Assembly (NCBI GenBank): GCA_958430865.1
Contig: CAUDNR010002224.1
Coordinates: 65,515-129,514, forward strand
Reading direction: 5' to 3'
Length of the DNA: 64,000 nucleotides
Source: Entrophospora sp. SA101
Taxonomy: Eukaryota; Glomeromycota; Glomeromycetes; Entrophosporales; Entrophosporaceae
Position 1 is the first letter of the stretch. Every line of letters begins with the position of its first letter. The notes beneath the pieces were generated by a model, which searched no databases, was not told the DNA's origin, and worked only from the letters and a program-made list of their open reading frames with translations. Below are positions 1-11,711 of the stretch, in pieces. Both the position numbers and the translations under genes were made by a program.

Positions 1-660
1 AACAATATTAAAATCATTCAACTTTGCCGAAGGCCAGAAATTTTTCTTCAAATAGTAACTTTTATTTGAATAGAGACCTTAAAACAGTAAATAACAAGTA
101 ACACTAGTGACGAAGTCACTGTCATAAAGCATTCATCTAGTTTACTTTTATTTTTGTTTCATTTATTTTATTTTATTTGAATAATTCTTATTTAGAACTC
201 TGATTAAAGATCGTTATATATACATATATATGAAAAATTCTACTACATCCCCAAGAGTAAAAAAAACTTTTTTTTTTTTTTATTGGTATTAAACAATACA
301 ATAATGAAAAACGAGCCTCAGATTGTTGATTATTTTGTTCAAAACAAAGCCCTCTCATCATTAACCCCGAATTTAAGGAACTCGCTCGTCATTAATTTGA
401 CAAACTTTCTTTTTAATAAAAAACGTCATTAATTAAATGAGAGATTGATCTCTCGGAAACTAATTAATTGAATTGACCGAATCATTGTTAGTATATATTA
501 ATTGAATGAAAAAAGTCTAATCTTGATCTAAAATGTAAACAAGTCCGAATTCAATTTTTTAATTATTAATGAATTTGATTATCAATAATAATGTATTTAA
601 AGTAAGCAACTTATTCTCTTTCTCAAGTCTGTATACAAAAAAATAATAATAATAAAAATA
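1..660. other. Upstream AT-rich non-coding stretch
   Basis: No coding region is supported. It contains poly-T/poly-A runs and a motif (CTGATTAAAGATCGTTATATATA near 200) that recurs with small changes downstream of the next gene near 1660, so the gene at 661-1592 is bracketed by a short direct repeat. Confidence 0.5.
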
Positions 661-1592
661 ATGAAAAATAATTTTGTTGTCGTCATTTTACTCTTTCTTG
701 CTATAATGGGTTTAGGATTTTCAGCACCACAAAAAAAGCGACAATATCTGATATCACTCAGATGAAATCGCTAGGGTTGCTAAACTTACTCAGGGTCAGG
801 ACCCAATAGCTTTAGTGGAAGATTTATCGCAATCATGTCAAACTGCATTACTTAGTATTCTTACCTCTTCAGAACTTATACAATGCATTCCAATTCCTGC
901 TTTTTTACCACTTTTACCAATTTTAGTCGATCCTAGTGAAATTGCATCACTTATTTCCAATCCAAAGACTGGACTTCAAAAACTTCAACCTAACTTGATA
1001 GAATTCTCTAATGAATTCTGTGCGGCACCAAAATGTTCTGATCAAGGTGTTGCATATGCTATTAAGACAATTCAAACCGGATGTAATCCAGATGATATGA
1101 AAACCACAGCAATGAAAATCATATTTCCTGCTGCCGTTTTCTATTCTCCTGTGAGGGAAACAATATGTTTTAAAGACTCTGGAAACCCAAGCCACTTTTG
1201 CTTAGTTGAAAATGACATCACCACTTCAATCAACTTACCTAAATCTCCGTTCAATCTTGGTGGCGGTGACTTTATAGATTCTATTGTAGTTGCTGATCCA
1301 ACAGCCATCTGCACTACATGTAACAAGGCAATTTATAACACCATTGACAATTTTATCAATACCAAGGATTTGGCTAAACAAATTCTTGCTGGGGATCAGG
1401 TTATTTTGTACCAAGTTAGAGTTTGGTTTGCTATTAAATGTGGTATTGGATTTGAAGGTAAATATATTCATACCTTTATAAAAATATGTATACTGTATAT
1501 AATAAATATCAATTAGCTTTCGAATTCTTTCATTTTTTTTTATTTTAGATGGTAATGTACCTGATCCATCAAAACCACCACCAAAAAAATAA
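661..1592 (+). CDS. Putative secreted protein, two exons, with a frameshift just after the signal peptide
   Basis: An ATG at 661 opens a classic signal peptide: a short basic start, a run of V/I/L/F, then a small-residue site before APQKKRQ. This frame stops at TGA near 763. The frame one base over reads on as YHSDEIARVAKLTQGQDPIALV and continues to 1457. A GT-AG intron (1458-1548) joins it to a last exon ending DPSKPPPKK and TAA at 1590-1592. The mature part has several spaced Cys residues (CQTA, IQCIP, CAAPKC, GCNP, CTTC), which fits an extracellular disulphide-bonded protein. I recall similar small secreted families in Rhizophagus but cannot name the family. Skipping one base near 755 would restore a single frame, so this is either a recent pseudogene or a sequencing error. 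Intron phase agrees (GAA G / AT), which argues that the rest is under coding constraint. Confidence 0.6.
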
Positions 1593-2341
1593 CGAATTTC
1601 AATCATTTAATATAATTTTTATTTATTCATAATATAACTTAACTAACAAATTAATTTGATTCTGATTAAAAATCGTTATATATATATATACACCTAGACA
1701 AAAGTTTTCGGACACCTGTTTTTACTGATTGCGCAAAACTACACATAATAACTATACATAAAATTTTATCAAAATGTAGCTTAGGTTATGATGTTACTAA
1801 ATAACCGATCGTCACCTTCCAAGAGGCTTTGTTACTTCTAGGAAACCATCTACTATATATACTAATTTGAATAATTGTAGTGTATATATACTTACATGTG
1901 GACATGGTTGTCGCAATCATTGTCTAAAAAGGAGCCAATCTAAACGTTTGATATCTTGGACTATCTTGAAGTCGAAATCAAAAAAAAAGTCAACGCACTA
2001 AAGAAAGTATAACGAAAAGATCGAACGAAATGAGTTTATCAAAAATATCGAAAATACAGTTGATGATAATCTGGGTAATATTGAATCAGCAATAAAGGAT
2101 GCAGCAACAATGGAAAATTTTATTAGGACATGCAAAAAAAATTTTTTTGGGTTGTAATTTTAATTTTATTAAATAAATTTGTTTGATTTTTTCATACATC
2201 GTTCATGTTTTGTCTTAATCGTATATCTTAAATGTTGACATCCGTTATATCAAGGTTATTTTGGTTATATTGAGAGATATGGTCAAGAGAAGAGTTATTC
2301 TTCAACCAAGTCGAAAACCAACCCTTTAAATACATTTTCGA
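1593..2341. other. Intergenic, with a Tc1-like terminal sequence near 1690
   Basis: At about 1693-1714 the sequence CTAGACAAAAGTTTTCGGAC resembles the conserved terminal repeat of Tc1/mariner elements. No matching inverted end was found within the next few kb, so this is a truncated end. Downstream, 2030-2150 has a short open stretch (NIENTVDDNLGNIESAIKD) of unknown origin that soon stops. Confidence 0.35.
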
Positions 2342-2560
2342 ATGGTACAATTTAATTTGTTAGACTATTCAAAGGTTTGTCCGCATGGTTGCTTCCAATT
2401 TCTTAAATTCGAACCATTTGTTAACGAAACAACTGTTGGTGAAGTAATTGTTGACAAACCAACATTTATTTATTTTTACGTTATCAAATTCACAATTTTG
2501 ATTGGTCAATCAACAATTGCATGGGTTAAATTTTTGTTACCTGTTCGCTCAAACAAATAA
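2342..2560 (+). CDS. Short open reading frame, not recognised
   Basis: A 72-codon frame starts at ATG 2342 (MVQFNLLDYSKVCPHG). It has a hydrophobic C-terminal half (FIYFYVIKFTILIG). No domain is recognised, no neighbouring exon with matching phase is convincing, and composition is not clearly coding. It may be a chance ORF or a piece of a decayed gene. Confidence 0.15.
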   Translation: MVQFNLLDYSKVCPHGCFQFLKFEPFVNETTVGEVIVDKPTFIYFYVIKFTILIGQSTIAWVKFLLPVRSNK

Positions 2561-4054
2561 TTGTTTTTTGTGTCAATATTTAATAAACGTTCTGGTCTTG
2601 GACAATTCTTATTATGTATAGCAATTAAAACTGTAAAAATTGATTAATATAATAAATAATTAATTTTCTTAAAATTTTTTTTTCTTTTAATTTCTTCCAG
2701 ATCAATCCACAAGTTGATTGCATCAATAGTATTATTAAATCTTGGTATATCTATGCCATTACATATTTTATAATGTAGCAAGAGCTTTTTGTTGATTCAT
2801 TTTTGTTAAAAAGGAATTAATTTTATAAATGTAATTAATTGGAAAACATAAGTTGGATTTTTTTTTAAAAAAATTTAATTATTTTCGTGAACATAAGGGA
2901 AAGAATTGTCTTAAATATGTTGACAAAAGAAATCAATCCAACAATTCTTTGATCGATTTTGTTTCACTAATACCAGACTAATTCTTTTTTATATTTTAAA
3001 ATAAATCCTTATCCATATGAACCAACACAAACCAATAAAAACGAAATGCTAAGTTCTTAAAAGAAATAATTTTAACAAAGTCGTTTATTTGTTTTACTGA
3101 TGAATTTAAACAATTTATAATTGCTAAAAATTACATAGGATAGAGATTATTCCAAAAATGGAATAAATTTATTGTCGTTTTATCATTTATCAAGATTTTG
3201 CGGATGAAGAAAATATAAACTGCTATAAAAATTTTTTTACTGAAGAATCAGTATCAATATTTTAATGAATTGCAAAATTGCAAATATCTAATGTTAATGT
3301 TAACATTAATGATGTTATTAATATTTCATAAAGTTCTAGGAACAATAAGAAATAAAAATACGTATTTGCAAATTCTACAGATATTATTATGGTGATCACC
3401 CCAAAAACAGTAGCTAACCAAGAGAAAGATTTTAACCCATGGGAACCGCAAATTTGCGGAAAAATACATGATTATACTGCAACATAAAAACACAATTCAG
3501 CCAAAACTCAAGAAGGTTAGTACCATCTACCTTGCAACATGTCATTTGATTGGTAAAGTGTTAAAAAAAAAGAGGAAGGAAATAAAGACTTTGAAATTAT
3601 TTCATTTTCATTGGTATTTATTGTGATTGATATTCATGTTTCTTCTTTACCATTCAACTTAGTATATTTTATGTTGTCAAAATAGTATCCTTCTTTCTTT
3701 AATTTCGTAAACAAAAAGATGATGCTTTGGTGGATGAATATTTTTTTTTTTTCTCAATTATTATTATAAAGATACACAAAATTTTGCGTAAATTGATGGA
3801 TGATGGTGGATATTGATTAATATATATGCAAATAAATGCGGGAACAAGAATGATAAATTCGATATCTACATACAATTTAATATTTTAATTTTTAATTCTG
3901 ATTTTGACTTGAAGTTTTATTATTAGATTCTGATTCTTCGTTAGTGCAATTTTTTTCCATCATGCAAAAATCATTGTGTTGAGTAATTTAAGTGTATCAC
4001 TATAAATACTGTTTTTTTTAAATAACTCATCTTTATTTTTGTCAAATTTGCTAC
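2561..4054. other. AT-rich stretch with no recognisable gene
   Basis: Both strands are broken by stops every few tens of codons. Nothing with a recognisable motif was found. Confidence 0.4.
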
Positions 4055-4832
4055 TCAGGCTCTTTTGGGTGTGTGATTAGTGGCTCTGATGAATTTTCCA
4101 GGTAAATTGGATACTGATAAATTTGATGCTAACCTTGGAAAAGAGGAACCAACAGCTTTCTTGCCAATTTCAATACGCTTGACAGATTCTTCAAACCGTA
4201 CCTGTTATTCAAATAATTAATGCATTACTGTAAATTTATAACCCTTACAGAAAAGTATAATTGTGAAAATGGAATGTGTTCTTACTTTACTTGTGAGCAC
4301 TTTTTGGATCCCATCTATCAACTTGTCAATATCCTGTAAGATTGTTGGTATCTCAAAACTATCAATCTCATTTCCAAGATAAACACCACTCCCTAAAACA
4401 CGCATTACATAAATTCCAACACGTTTTTCTAGGCAAAACAAAGGAATGAGGAATATGATCACATAGTTACATAATACAAGCATTACAAGTTTACTTACTT
4501 TGAATCTTGTATCCTGTTGCTTCAATCTCCATGATAATTTGCTGTTGATCTTTTGGTAGACTACCAAAAGCAAATTCTAATTCATCTGAAAGTTCTTGCA
4601 ATAGTTTTCCGGTATTTTGTTGATCTGTTACAAGATCATCATCTTTTTTTATCTCTCCACACATTAGCTGTGGTGATTCTACTAAATGAAAATCAGGTTT
4701 GTTCCCTGATTGGACTCTTACTTTCATTAAATTCTCTCTATTACGGCGATCACGTGATGGAATGGACTGAACAACATTTCTACAGACAGGACAATAGGTT
4801 AGAATTTGAATAACAGGGAGAAAAAAAAACAA
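4055..4832 (-). CDS. Uncharacterised multi-exon gene (3' exons)
   Basis: Three minus-strand exons splice cleanly: one at or below 4832 down to 4499, then 4428-4286, then 4201-4055 (TGA at 4057-4055). Donors are GTAAGT and GTAAGA, acceptors are CTAG and ACAG, and phases match (A/AA, then phase 0). The protein is acidic-to-basic with LQELSDELEFAFGSLPKDQQ, then GIYVMRVLGSGVYLGNEID, then a basic tail ending NHTPKRA. The general plan (a strand-rich YVM..SGVY segment, then IDKLIDGIQKVL) resembles the C-terminal region of a family I recall as abundant in Rhizophagus; that is a recollection only. A CPVCR peptide can be read upstream of 4779, but it may be intronic because an acceptor-like CTGTAG follows it. 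The 5' end is not resolved, and duplicated sequence begins at 4846 directly upstream. Confidence 0.5.
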
Positions 4833-5265
4833 AGTACCTCTCTACTAACCCCTGATCAAAATAACAGAATTCGATCAAGGGGTTATTAATATTCGCTGAC
4901 CACCAATCTTCACTTGTACTTAGGATTATATGGTTTCGACCATATATATCTACCCGCCTTATACTACAGAGAATATATAATGAATATTAATTAGCCAATT
5001 AATCTCTAAAATTAACAATTCATTAAAATTACTTACAATGCTTGAATGGCATTCACAACATAAATTTTGTGATGATATTTGAATCATTCGTGGATTTTTT
5101 TTTGTCTTGTTTTTTTTTATTTTATTCTAAAATAATCAATAGAAACCAATTATTACCAACAAGTAAAGTTGTTTAAATAGTAGCCAATATGATTATAATA
5201 ATTATTAATTAAAAGGCCCAAGATTGATCCCAGGTAAATAAATATCTTGATTGGTGAAGAGAAAC

Positions 5266-5376
5266 AGGTAATCCAATACTTGAACATATTTGTAGTGTCA
5301 CCTTGGAATATGGTGAATGTATGCCAGATTATATTCTAGGACAAACAATGTGTAGCTTTATTTCTAAGATGAGATA
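5266..5376 (+). pseudogene. ERCC1/Rad10 exon relic (unit A)
   Basis: The stretch translates as GNPILEHICSVTLEYGEC, then IPDY-type sequence and LGQT. It aligns with exon 3 of the intact gene at 49221-49324. Lesions relative to that exon: an extra base in the segment for CALF, which shifts the frame, and the splice donor AAG/GTGAG changed to AAGATGAG. No other ERCC1 exon is found nearby. In the tandem arrangement this relic lies downstream of a preceding unit's IMPACT relic, as expected if the old IMPACT-ERCC1 gene was split. Confidence 0.75.
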
Positions 5377-6320
5377 CCAAACATATTTTCTCGATTTTGT
5401 TTTTTTTAAAAATAAAAATAAAAAATAAACTTGAACTTTGCTGTTAAAGATAAAGTAAAACTGCACACCATTAAAATTTTTTAACAAATATCTTGTGTGG
5501 AATTCTCTGTATAAAGAAAGCTACGACTATTTAAAAACATTGTTACTTTTTTCTTCAAAGCTGAAGATAGGTAGGTGGTCGAGTAAGTGTAAAATACCTT
5601 AATCTTTCATATGGTTAATAAGTTTTAAAGAGACTCATAAAACTTGTTTAATAGCATTGCATTAAGAAATGCAAGTGTATAATGAATTTTCCAAAACGAA
5701 GAATTAAACACAATGACTTTTTTATTATAAAAAGTGGGTACTATATATATAAAGAATAGAAAAATATTTATAATAATGAAATATTTAATTCTAATTGTTA
5801 TCTTATAATTAAAGGTATCCATCAATTGAAAGGTTATATATACATTTATTTATAGAGAAGGTGATAAGAGATTAAACAATACGATTTAATTTGTTCATAT
5901 TGATGTTGTAAAATTGTAAAATTTTCATATTAATCATATTAATTATAATAAACCTGAAAGTGTTAATGGCAATCTATAGTAACAAAAATATTTAACTAGA
6001 TTTTTTTCAAAATAATGTAGGTTCCTAACATATTTTTCGAATAAAATATCAAGGAAACATACATATTTCTTTATTATATTAATGGGTAATGATAAATAAT
6101 AAGATTTATTTTATTTTTATTTTACAATGTCATTCACATAACAAGATATTCAATTTTGCATTTGGTATTTTGCGCGGTCGCCAAAATTATTATTATACTA
6201 TTTGATGTAGCTTTAGATGGTTAAACGATCTGATCCGAAAAGAGTTGGTATGTAACCATTAATCAATAGAAAATATTTCAGGAAAATTCTAAATTATCAA
6301 ATTGATATATATAATCATTA
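5377..6320. other. Non-coding part of the unit flank
   Basis: Short open frames exist, but none has a recognisable motif or supported splice sites. AT-rich. Confidence 0.4.
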
Positions 6321-6588
6321 CAGTCAGGGATACTTCTTTGTTATATCTATGTTACATTTTCTAAAAATAAATCGGTTTATAATAATTGAAAGAATAAAGA
6401 TTATTATTTTTTATTCAACGAAAAGATCTGCACAGAATTTAGCCAATTAGAATTTCTTTTCATGATGTCGATGATTACAGGGTATTATCCCTGATTGAAT
6501 TTAGCCAATCAGAATTTCTTCTAGAATTTTTCATACAATCGATCATTACGGTATTTAGTATTTCCATCTATGGAAATATCCCTGACTG
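6321..6588. mobile_element. Inverted-repeat element with CAGTCAGGGATA ends and CATTA target duplication
   Basis: The left end CAGTCAGGGATACTTC (6321-6336) and the reverse complement of the right end (6573-6588, CAGTCAGGGATATTTC) match at 15 of 16 bases. A 5-bp direct repeat CATTA flanks both sides (6316-6320 and 6589-6593). Inside are a near-duplicate of GAATTTAGCCAATYAGAATTTC and a palindrome CAGGGTATTATCCCTG. There is no coding capacity, so this is a MITE-like non-autonomous element. Units B and C keep only its right part (ending 26680 and 43380), and a lone left end lies at 41857. The 5-bp target site does not fix a superfamily. Confidence 0.7.
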
Positions 6589-6729
6589 CATTAGCAGTGT
6601 TGAAATTTCGTTGTGTAACTATTACAAATTTAGAAACTATATATATATATATATATATTCAAAAATTAAAATTTTGATTGGTGTGTAATGTTACTCCTCA
6701 CATTCCCCACACTGGATTTTCAACACTAA

Positions 6730-6877
6730 TCATTAGCCAATCAAATCAAATTTCACGTGATATCTTGGTGACAATTTTTAACCAATCAAATATGATCGAC
6801 GAAAATGTCCACTATGCTACACAAATTTGATGTAATTATCCAATTATTCAGTAAACAATATCAAATATGTATAAATA
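6730..6877 (+). promoter_or_regulatory. Promoter of the four-helix membrane protein gene (copy A)
   Basis: TATAAATA at 6870-6877 lies 76 bases before the ATG at 6953. CCAAT-type boxes lie at about 6736 (GCCAATC) and 6781 (ACCAATC). A CACGTG-like CACGTGA is at about 6753. Identical in copies B and C. Confidence 0.5.
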
Positions 6878-6952
6878 CGGCTTTGATTTTAAAAAAATTC
6901 AAAAAAAAAAATATATATTATTATATTATATATTTATTGTAAATATACATAA

Positions 6953-8004
6953 ATGAATATTAATACGAAAAAAACAAATCATTTATTGATTTTAAGATTA
7001 TTTCAAATTTTATTCTCAATTATAGCATTTGGATTAGGTAAATAACTGATATCAATAACTGATAATTGATATAATGGATATTAATTTTCTTATTTCCACA
7101 CAGAAATAACGCAAATAGTGTTTTGGGTATTATTACATAAGTCAGTTATTGTTACATATTATACTACTTATTATTATAATAAAATTCGATAGTAAGTTCC
7201 TTTTTTATTATTTCAATCTCTCAAATTACATATTTAATTACTGTTTTTTTATTTATTTTTTGTTCTATTCATTAACCATGTTAATAGTTATTATGCAGTG
7301 AAATGGCTTTATTTTACAGTTGTCATTACGTCTGTGCTGATCATAGGTAAATTAATTAAATAATGACAATGATGATGATAATGGTTAATGATTATTATGA
7401 TTTAATGACGATAATAATTAATTAATGATTATTTTTTATTATTAGGATATTTTATTATATTTTATAAGAAAAGATTAAAAAGTGGTCCATATAAAAAAGA
7501 TTATTTTATTGACAGGTAAACAGTTTATTTAATTAGAGATTTCTTGTTTTTAGTCAAAGCATTTAATTAATTCATTAATTAATCAATGATTCAATTTTTT
7601 TCTAAAAATTATAATCATCTAGTGGACTATTCGTTGTATGGATACTTACAAGTATGTCTTGCTTTTTTGTTTTTTCGAAAAATCACAAATTAAATTGCAA
7701 TTAAATTAATTCACTTGTATATTTTTTTTTTCAATCAATTAAAGGTATCAATTATAAATCAACAACTTATCAGAAATTAACAGCACTTCCAATACAATGC
7801 GCAGAAATCAGCTCAGTTCCTACTGAATATTCAATCTTATGTTACATGTACACCATATGTATGATTCTAAATTTCTTCATAGCTGCTAGTTACATATTAT
7901 CATTCGTAATTTCTTTTCATTTATACCACTATCATCATCAATGCCATGATCAAGCTTACAAAGCAATAAAGAATAACAGAGAAGAAGATGATAAAATTTT
8001 TTGA
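6953..8004 (+). CDS. Four-transmembrane protein, MARVEL-like, six exons (copy A)
   Basis: Exons 6953-7037, 7104-7191, 7288-7346, 7446-7515, 7623-7651 and 7745-8004 all have GT-AG borders, and phases match throughout, giving 196 codons plus stop. The protein has four hydrophobic segments: LFQILFSIIAFGLG; LYFTVVITSVLIIGYFIIFY; a shorter GLFVVWILTS; and ICMILNFFIAASYILSFVI. It ends in a short hydrophilic tail rich in His, Lys and Glu. A W-x-x-T-S motif opens the third segment and a single Cys (PIQCAE) follows in the loop, a layout typical of fungal MARVEL-domain membrane proteins. The substrate is unknown; a role in plasma-membrane domain organisation is only an inference. The gene is intact, unlike everything else in the duplicated unit. 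Confidence 0.75.
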
Positions 8005-8167
8005 AAAAATCATTTTATTTGAGTTTTGATTTTTAATTATTAATATGTATAATATAATATATGATTGACATCATTATGTGATTATTACAGATAATAAATA
8101 TACTATTTAAACTAGAAAAAATAAAATTATTCCATATAATTTTTGAATTCTTATAGTAAATAAGATA

Positions 8168-8527
8168 TGGATGTTTATTCGGATCAACCTCTCCAACCAC
8201 TGATACCAATACTAGTAATTCATTTCAATCACAAGAAGAACATAAATTAAAAATGGCAAAACAAGAACAAGAACACAGCAACAAAAAGGACAACAACGAT
8301 GGCAACATTGCCACAATAATTATCAACAAGGACATCATAATTATCGACAGCAACATCAACAAGGACAATATTCATCAGCTCAACAACAATCTCAATCAAC
8401 ACATTCTCCAGCCTATTAACTTTCCTTCAAATTCATCATCACCATATCCTTATAACTCAGTAACTTTGCCACAGCAACAACCACCTTCATTCAACCAAAA
8501 TATCAATAAAAAAGATTATAGTTTATA
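8168..8527 (+). pseudogene. Gln/Asn/His-rich coding remnant (copy A)
   Basis: One frame reads LFGSTSPTTDTNTSNSF and continues from MAKQEQEHSNKKDNNDGN (ATG 8253) to the stop at 8528. A second frame over 8290-8417 reads as a more natural low-complexity protein (QQGHHNYRQQHQQGQYSSAQ) and ends THSPAY, after which the first frame continues FPSNSSSPYPYN. The switch between frames suggests a decayed Q/N-rich exon. No domain is recognised. Confidence 0.3.
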
Positions 8528-8528
8528 A

Positions 8529-10530
8529 TCATTTCAAAAGTATTTATCATTTTTTTCTTAAATTGCTTAATTTTATTATGGTCATTCATAATAATAAATA
8601 AAAATATATTTAATTAGATCAAAAAACAATGATAAACAAATTAAATAACTCAGAAGAGCCATATGGTAATTATTATAATCATAATAATAATAAGGAATTT
8701 CTCATATATCACATTAATAATTTTAACTTTTAATCAAGGAATGCAAATTGCTGATGGCAAAATGAAAATGAGTTCTGGTTTACTTAAATTTGAAACTATT
8801 TCAGATTTAGGAATTTATAACACATCTTCTATAAACCAAGGAATTGTAAAAATTAAAAATTGAATTCCAAATTATAAATTCCATAGATGTTTATTATTGG
8901 TGATGAAGTTTATGATGATAAAATTTTTCTGATAATAAAGTTTTTCTTCTATATTTTGAATCAAATTTCCACATTACCATCAACAATCCACGAAACAAAA
9001 AAAATGTCAAATGTAAATGTTCCACTACATAAAAAACTTGCAAACAATCCTAATATATTTCCAATAACCCTTTGCAATAATTTGGAAATAGTGATGCTAA
9101 AAAATTTTTGAATAATAGCCTAATTCTTTAAAACTTTCATTAAATATTTGATGCCACCTAAATTCAAAGTCAAATAGATATTATAAATAATTTAAAAAGA
9201 TTTAGAGTTAGAAGTTATATCTATGCATGTGCATGTGTATGTATGTATACGTACCCTTCACTCCATAAATCTTTTGGGTTTGATGATAATCATGCTTTAT
9301 TAAATAATGGCTCTGATTCAAATAATGTCCTCCTCAACCAATTCCTAATCCTTGCTATTATTGTTGTTGTTTTTAATAGAAATCATTGAAGAGATACAGA
9401 GAAAAGAATATTTGCAATATTATTATTATTGGTATTATTAGTAGCATTTAATAATAATAACAATTTATTTGTGATTGGTGATGAAATATTTTCCATGAAC
9501 CTGCTGATATTAAGAGAAGTTGTTCATAAATAGAATTCATATTAATATATAGAAATATACTATATAATAATATTGTTGATTAAGTAACAAATGATGCAGA
9601 TGCTGATAATGATATGTGATCTAATGTTTGATCCATTAGGAGCAGTTGTGATGGTGGTGATGATGATGCCAATTTAATGATGCAGTTATATAGTCCATTA
9701 TTCTCAGAACATATGGTCTATCAGATATTGAGATGGTGAATGATTCCATGAATATTAAGCAGACCTCTCAAATTTGAAACATTTCAAGAAGGCTAAATAA
9801 TCTTGACAATAAATATGATTTAAGATTTATTTGTTCCTTTTTTTAATTGAGTCAGTAAAGTTGGTAGAGTTGATGATTTTATCATTAGTGCAACTCAAAT
9901 TATCTTAGTGAAATAGTGCCCATATGAAAGGTTTGAAATCTTTTTCTATTTCTTTTTGTGTTCTTTTTATTCTAGTTTCTGTTGATTTTTTCAATCATGA
10001 CAACATTTTGAATGTTAAAGATGCTATTATAACAGGAATTGACAAATGATTTTTACATGAAAGCTTGTTGCAACAATTAAAGATAACAAGTAAATTGATA
10101 AAATCACCAATATTAATTAATATTAACATTATTATATATGTAGAAAATGTAAACTTTTTTGTTATTATTAACAAGTTTCCAAAAAAAATAAATCTAATCA
10201 TCATTTTTTTTAATATACAGGTGTTAGCAGAAAGGATCTACATGTAAGTCTATTACTATTATAGATTCATGGAAAGTACAAAATAAAGATAGTAATAGTC
10301 TATACTAACTTTTCGTCTTTCTTAATTTTATATATTCATTTAGTAATAATAATAATAATAAAAATAATAATGATATATAATTTTTTTTGTTCGCATAAAT
10401 ATTTTGTGAACACGAAAATTTATATTATCATCAAGTGAAAGAGATCTAATGCTCGATATTTCAGGCTTAAATTTTTTCATTTCAAATTAAATAATCGTAG
10501 AAAAAATTTTTATTTGGTTTTCATTTCATT
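8529..10530. other. Unit interior without a convincing gene (copy A)
   Basis: Several short open frames (for example 8663-8863 with SSGLLKFETISDLGIYN) look like scattered exon fragments, but no consistent splice sites or motifs were found. The stretch also has GAT/TTA simple repeats and a purine-pyrimidine tract near 9220 (TGCATGTGCATGTGTATG). Confidence 0.4.
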
Positions 10531-11600
10531 TCATTGCCTCTCTTTGAAATCAGCATAGAATTTTTCTATATTTTCAACATCATCTTTGCTACCCAAGAAA
10601 AATAGGACATCCGGAATGAATAGATTCCAGTACAATATCAAGCACTCGTTTCCTACCATCTGTAACTTGCCACTCACCATTTTGTTCAGCCAAAAAGACA
10701 ATTCATACAAGATACGAAGCTTGCCATTTTTTGATTTTTTGTCACCTGGATATGCGGATATTTCACTGTATAACAGAATTGAACCAATGTAACGAGTTGA
10801 ATAAGGATTTTTACCGAGAATCGAAATGTTTCTTACATGGTTCATATCAATATTTTTCATTTCCCTCACTTATTGAACATATCTTTCCACGAGATGGAAT
10901 TATGATCTGTGTTAGTTGAGCGAGAGTGATCGAGGAAATAAATAAATCAACTAACTATAATAATTGGATGGATAGATTAATTAGATGTATTAATGTTTAC
11001 ATTAGGATGAGTAAGAAAAAAATAAATCATGTAATAATATTAACTTCCTTCGCGCTAAAATTAATAATTTAATAATAAAAATTTTAAACTTTTGCGCGTC
11101 AAATAGTTACTAATTGACTATTTACCGTTCTATAAATATCCAAAAATTGTACCAACATTTACATCAATATTAGAAAATCCATTTAATGGATCAAAAACAA
11201 TGCTTAACAATAATTGTATGTTTATCATCTTCTGAAACCATTACAGCAGCTTTACCAGATGAACAAAGTGTATTAACAGGCATCCCATTGGAGACACATC
11301 AAAATGTTTTATTCTTCACCTGAAATATTTGTTGAACCACCTACAGGTCCAGCTCTGAATTATTTGGGAAGGTGGTAGAAGGGAAGGAGGACAATTACCG
11401 CTCTTATCAATTATTAATTATTATTATTTATTATTTGCTAATTCAAAAGTCTAGCTCTTCTAACATTAGTAGCTACAAATTTGCAACCAAATTGAGTTGC
11501 ATTTAACAATCACCACTTGCATCCTTATGTTTACGTTGTTCATCAAGAACATGTCTTGTCAATGTGATAATATCAGTCGCAATATTACTTTAGACATATT
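10531..11600 (-). pseudogene. Fructose-1,6-bisphosphatase pseudogene (copy A)
   Basis: Read on the minus strand, recognisable FBPase blocks lie in order. At 11600-11450: ITLTRHVLDEQRKHKD. At ~11345: STNISGEE followed by a premature TAA where the family has a Gln. At ~11270: SSGKAAVMVSEDD. At ~11195: FDPLNGFSNID, the metal-binding signature with D-to-N and S-to-F changes. At 10835-10531: TRYIGS, KKSKNGKLRILYE and FLGSKDDVENIEKFY near the C terminus. Lesions include a 10-base deletion in the N-terminal exon just after KHKDASGD, in-frame stops and frame changes between blocks. The functional enzyme hydrolyses fructose-1,6-bisphosphate in gluconeogenesis. This copy cannot encode it. Confidence 0.85.
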
Positions 11601-11711
11601 TTTATTAATGAACCTAAACTATTTATATTATTATTATTATTTTGTAGATTTACTTGAATTATTACTTCCTCCGTATTATTATTACTTTTTTAAAAAAAGC
11701 AATTTCCCTAG

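Larger units (their letters stand above)
4846..6557. repeat. Left flank of duplication unit A, repeated as D (38276-39987)
   Basis: Comparison with 38276-39987 (offset 33430) shows a few substitutions in the first ~90 bases and then what reads as complete identity from 4934 to the N gap. It starts with a hairpin (TAACCCCTGATC ... GATCAAGGGGTTA, 4846-4886). It contains the ERCC1 exon relic and most of the CAGTCAGGG element. Confidence 0.85.

Noticed and set aside
4780..5100. RING finger suggested by CPVCR (4810) and CCECHSSI (5050) on the minus strand
   Set aside because: An acceptor-like site lies after CPVCR, so it may be intronic. The CCEC reading is in a different frame from the homologous lysine-rich exon at 18196-18289. 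The spacing of a RING motif is not met.
6640..6660. AT dinucleotide run as a regulatory site
   Set aside because: Simple (AT)n repeats occur throughout the window and give no specific signal.
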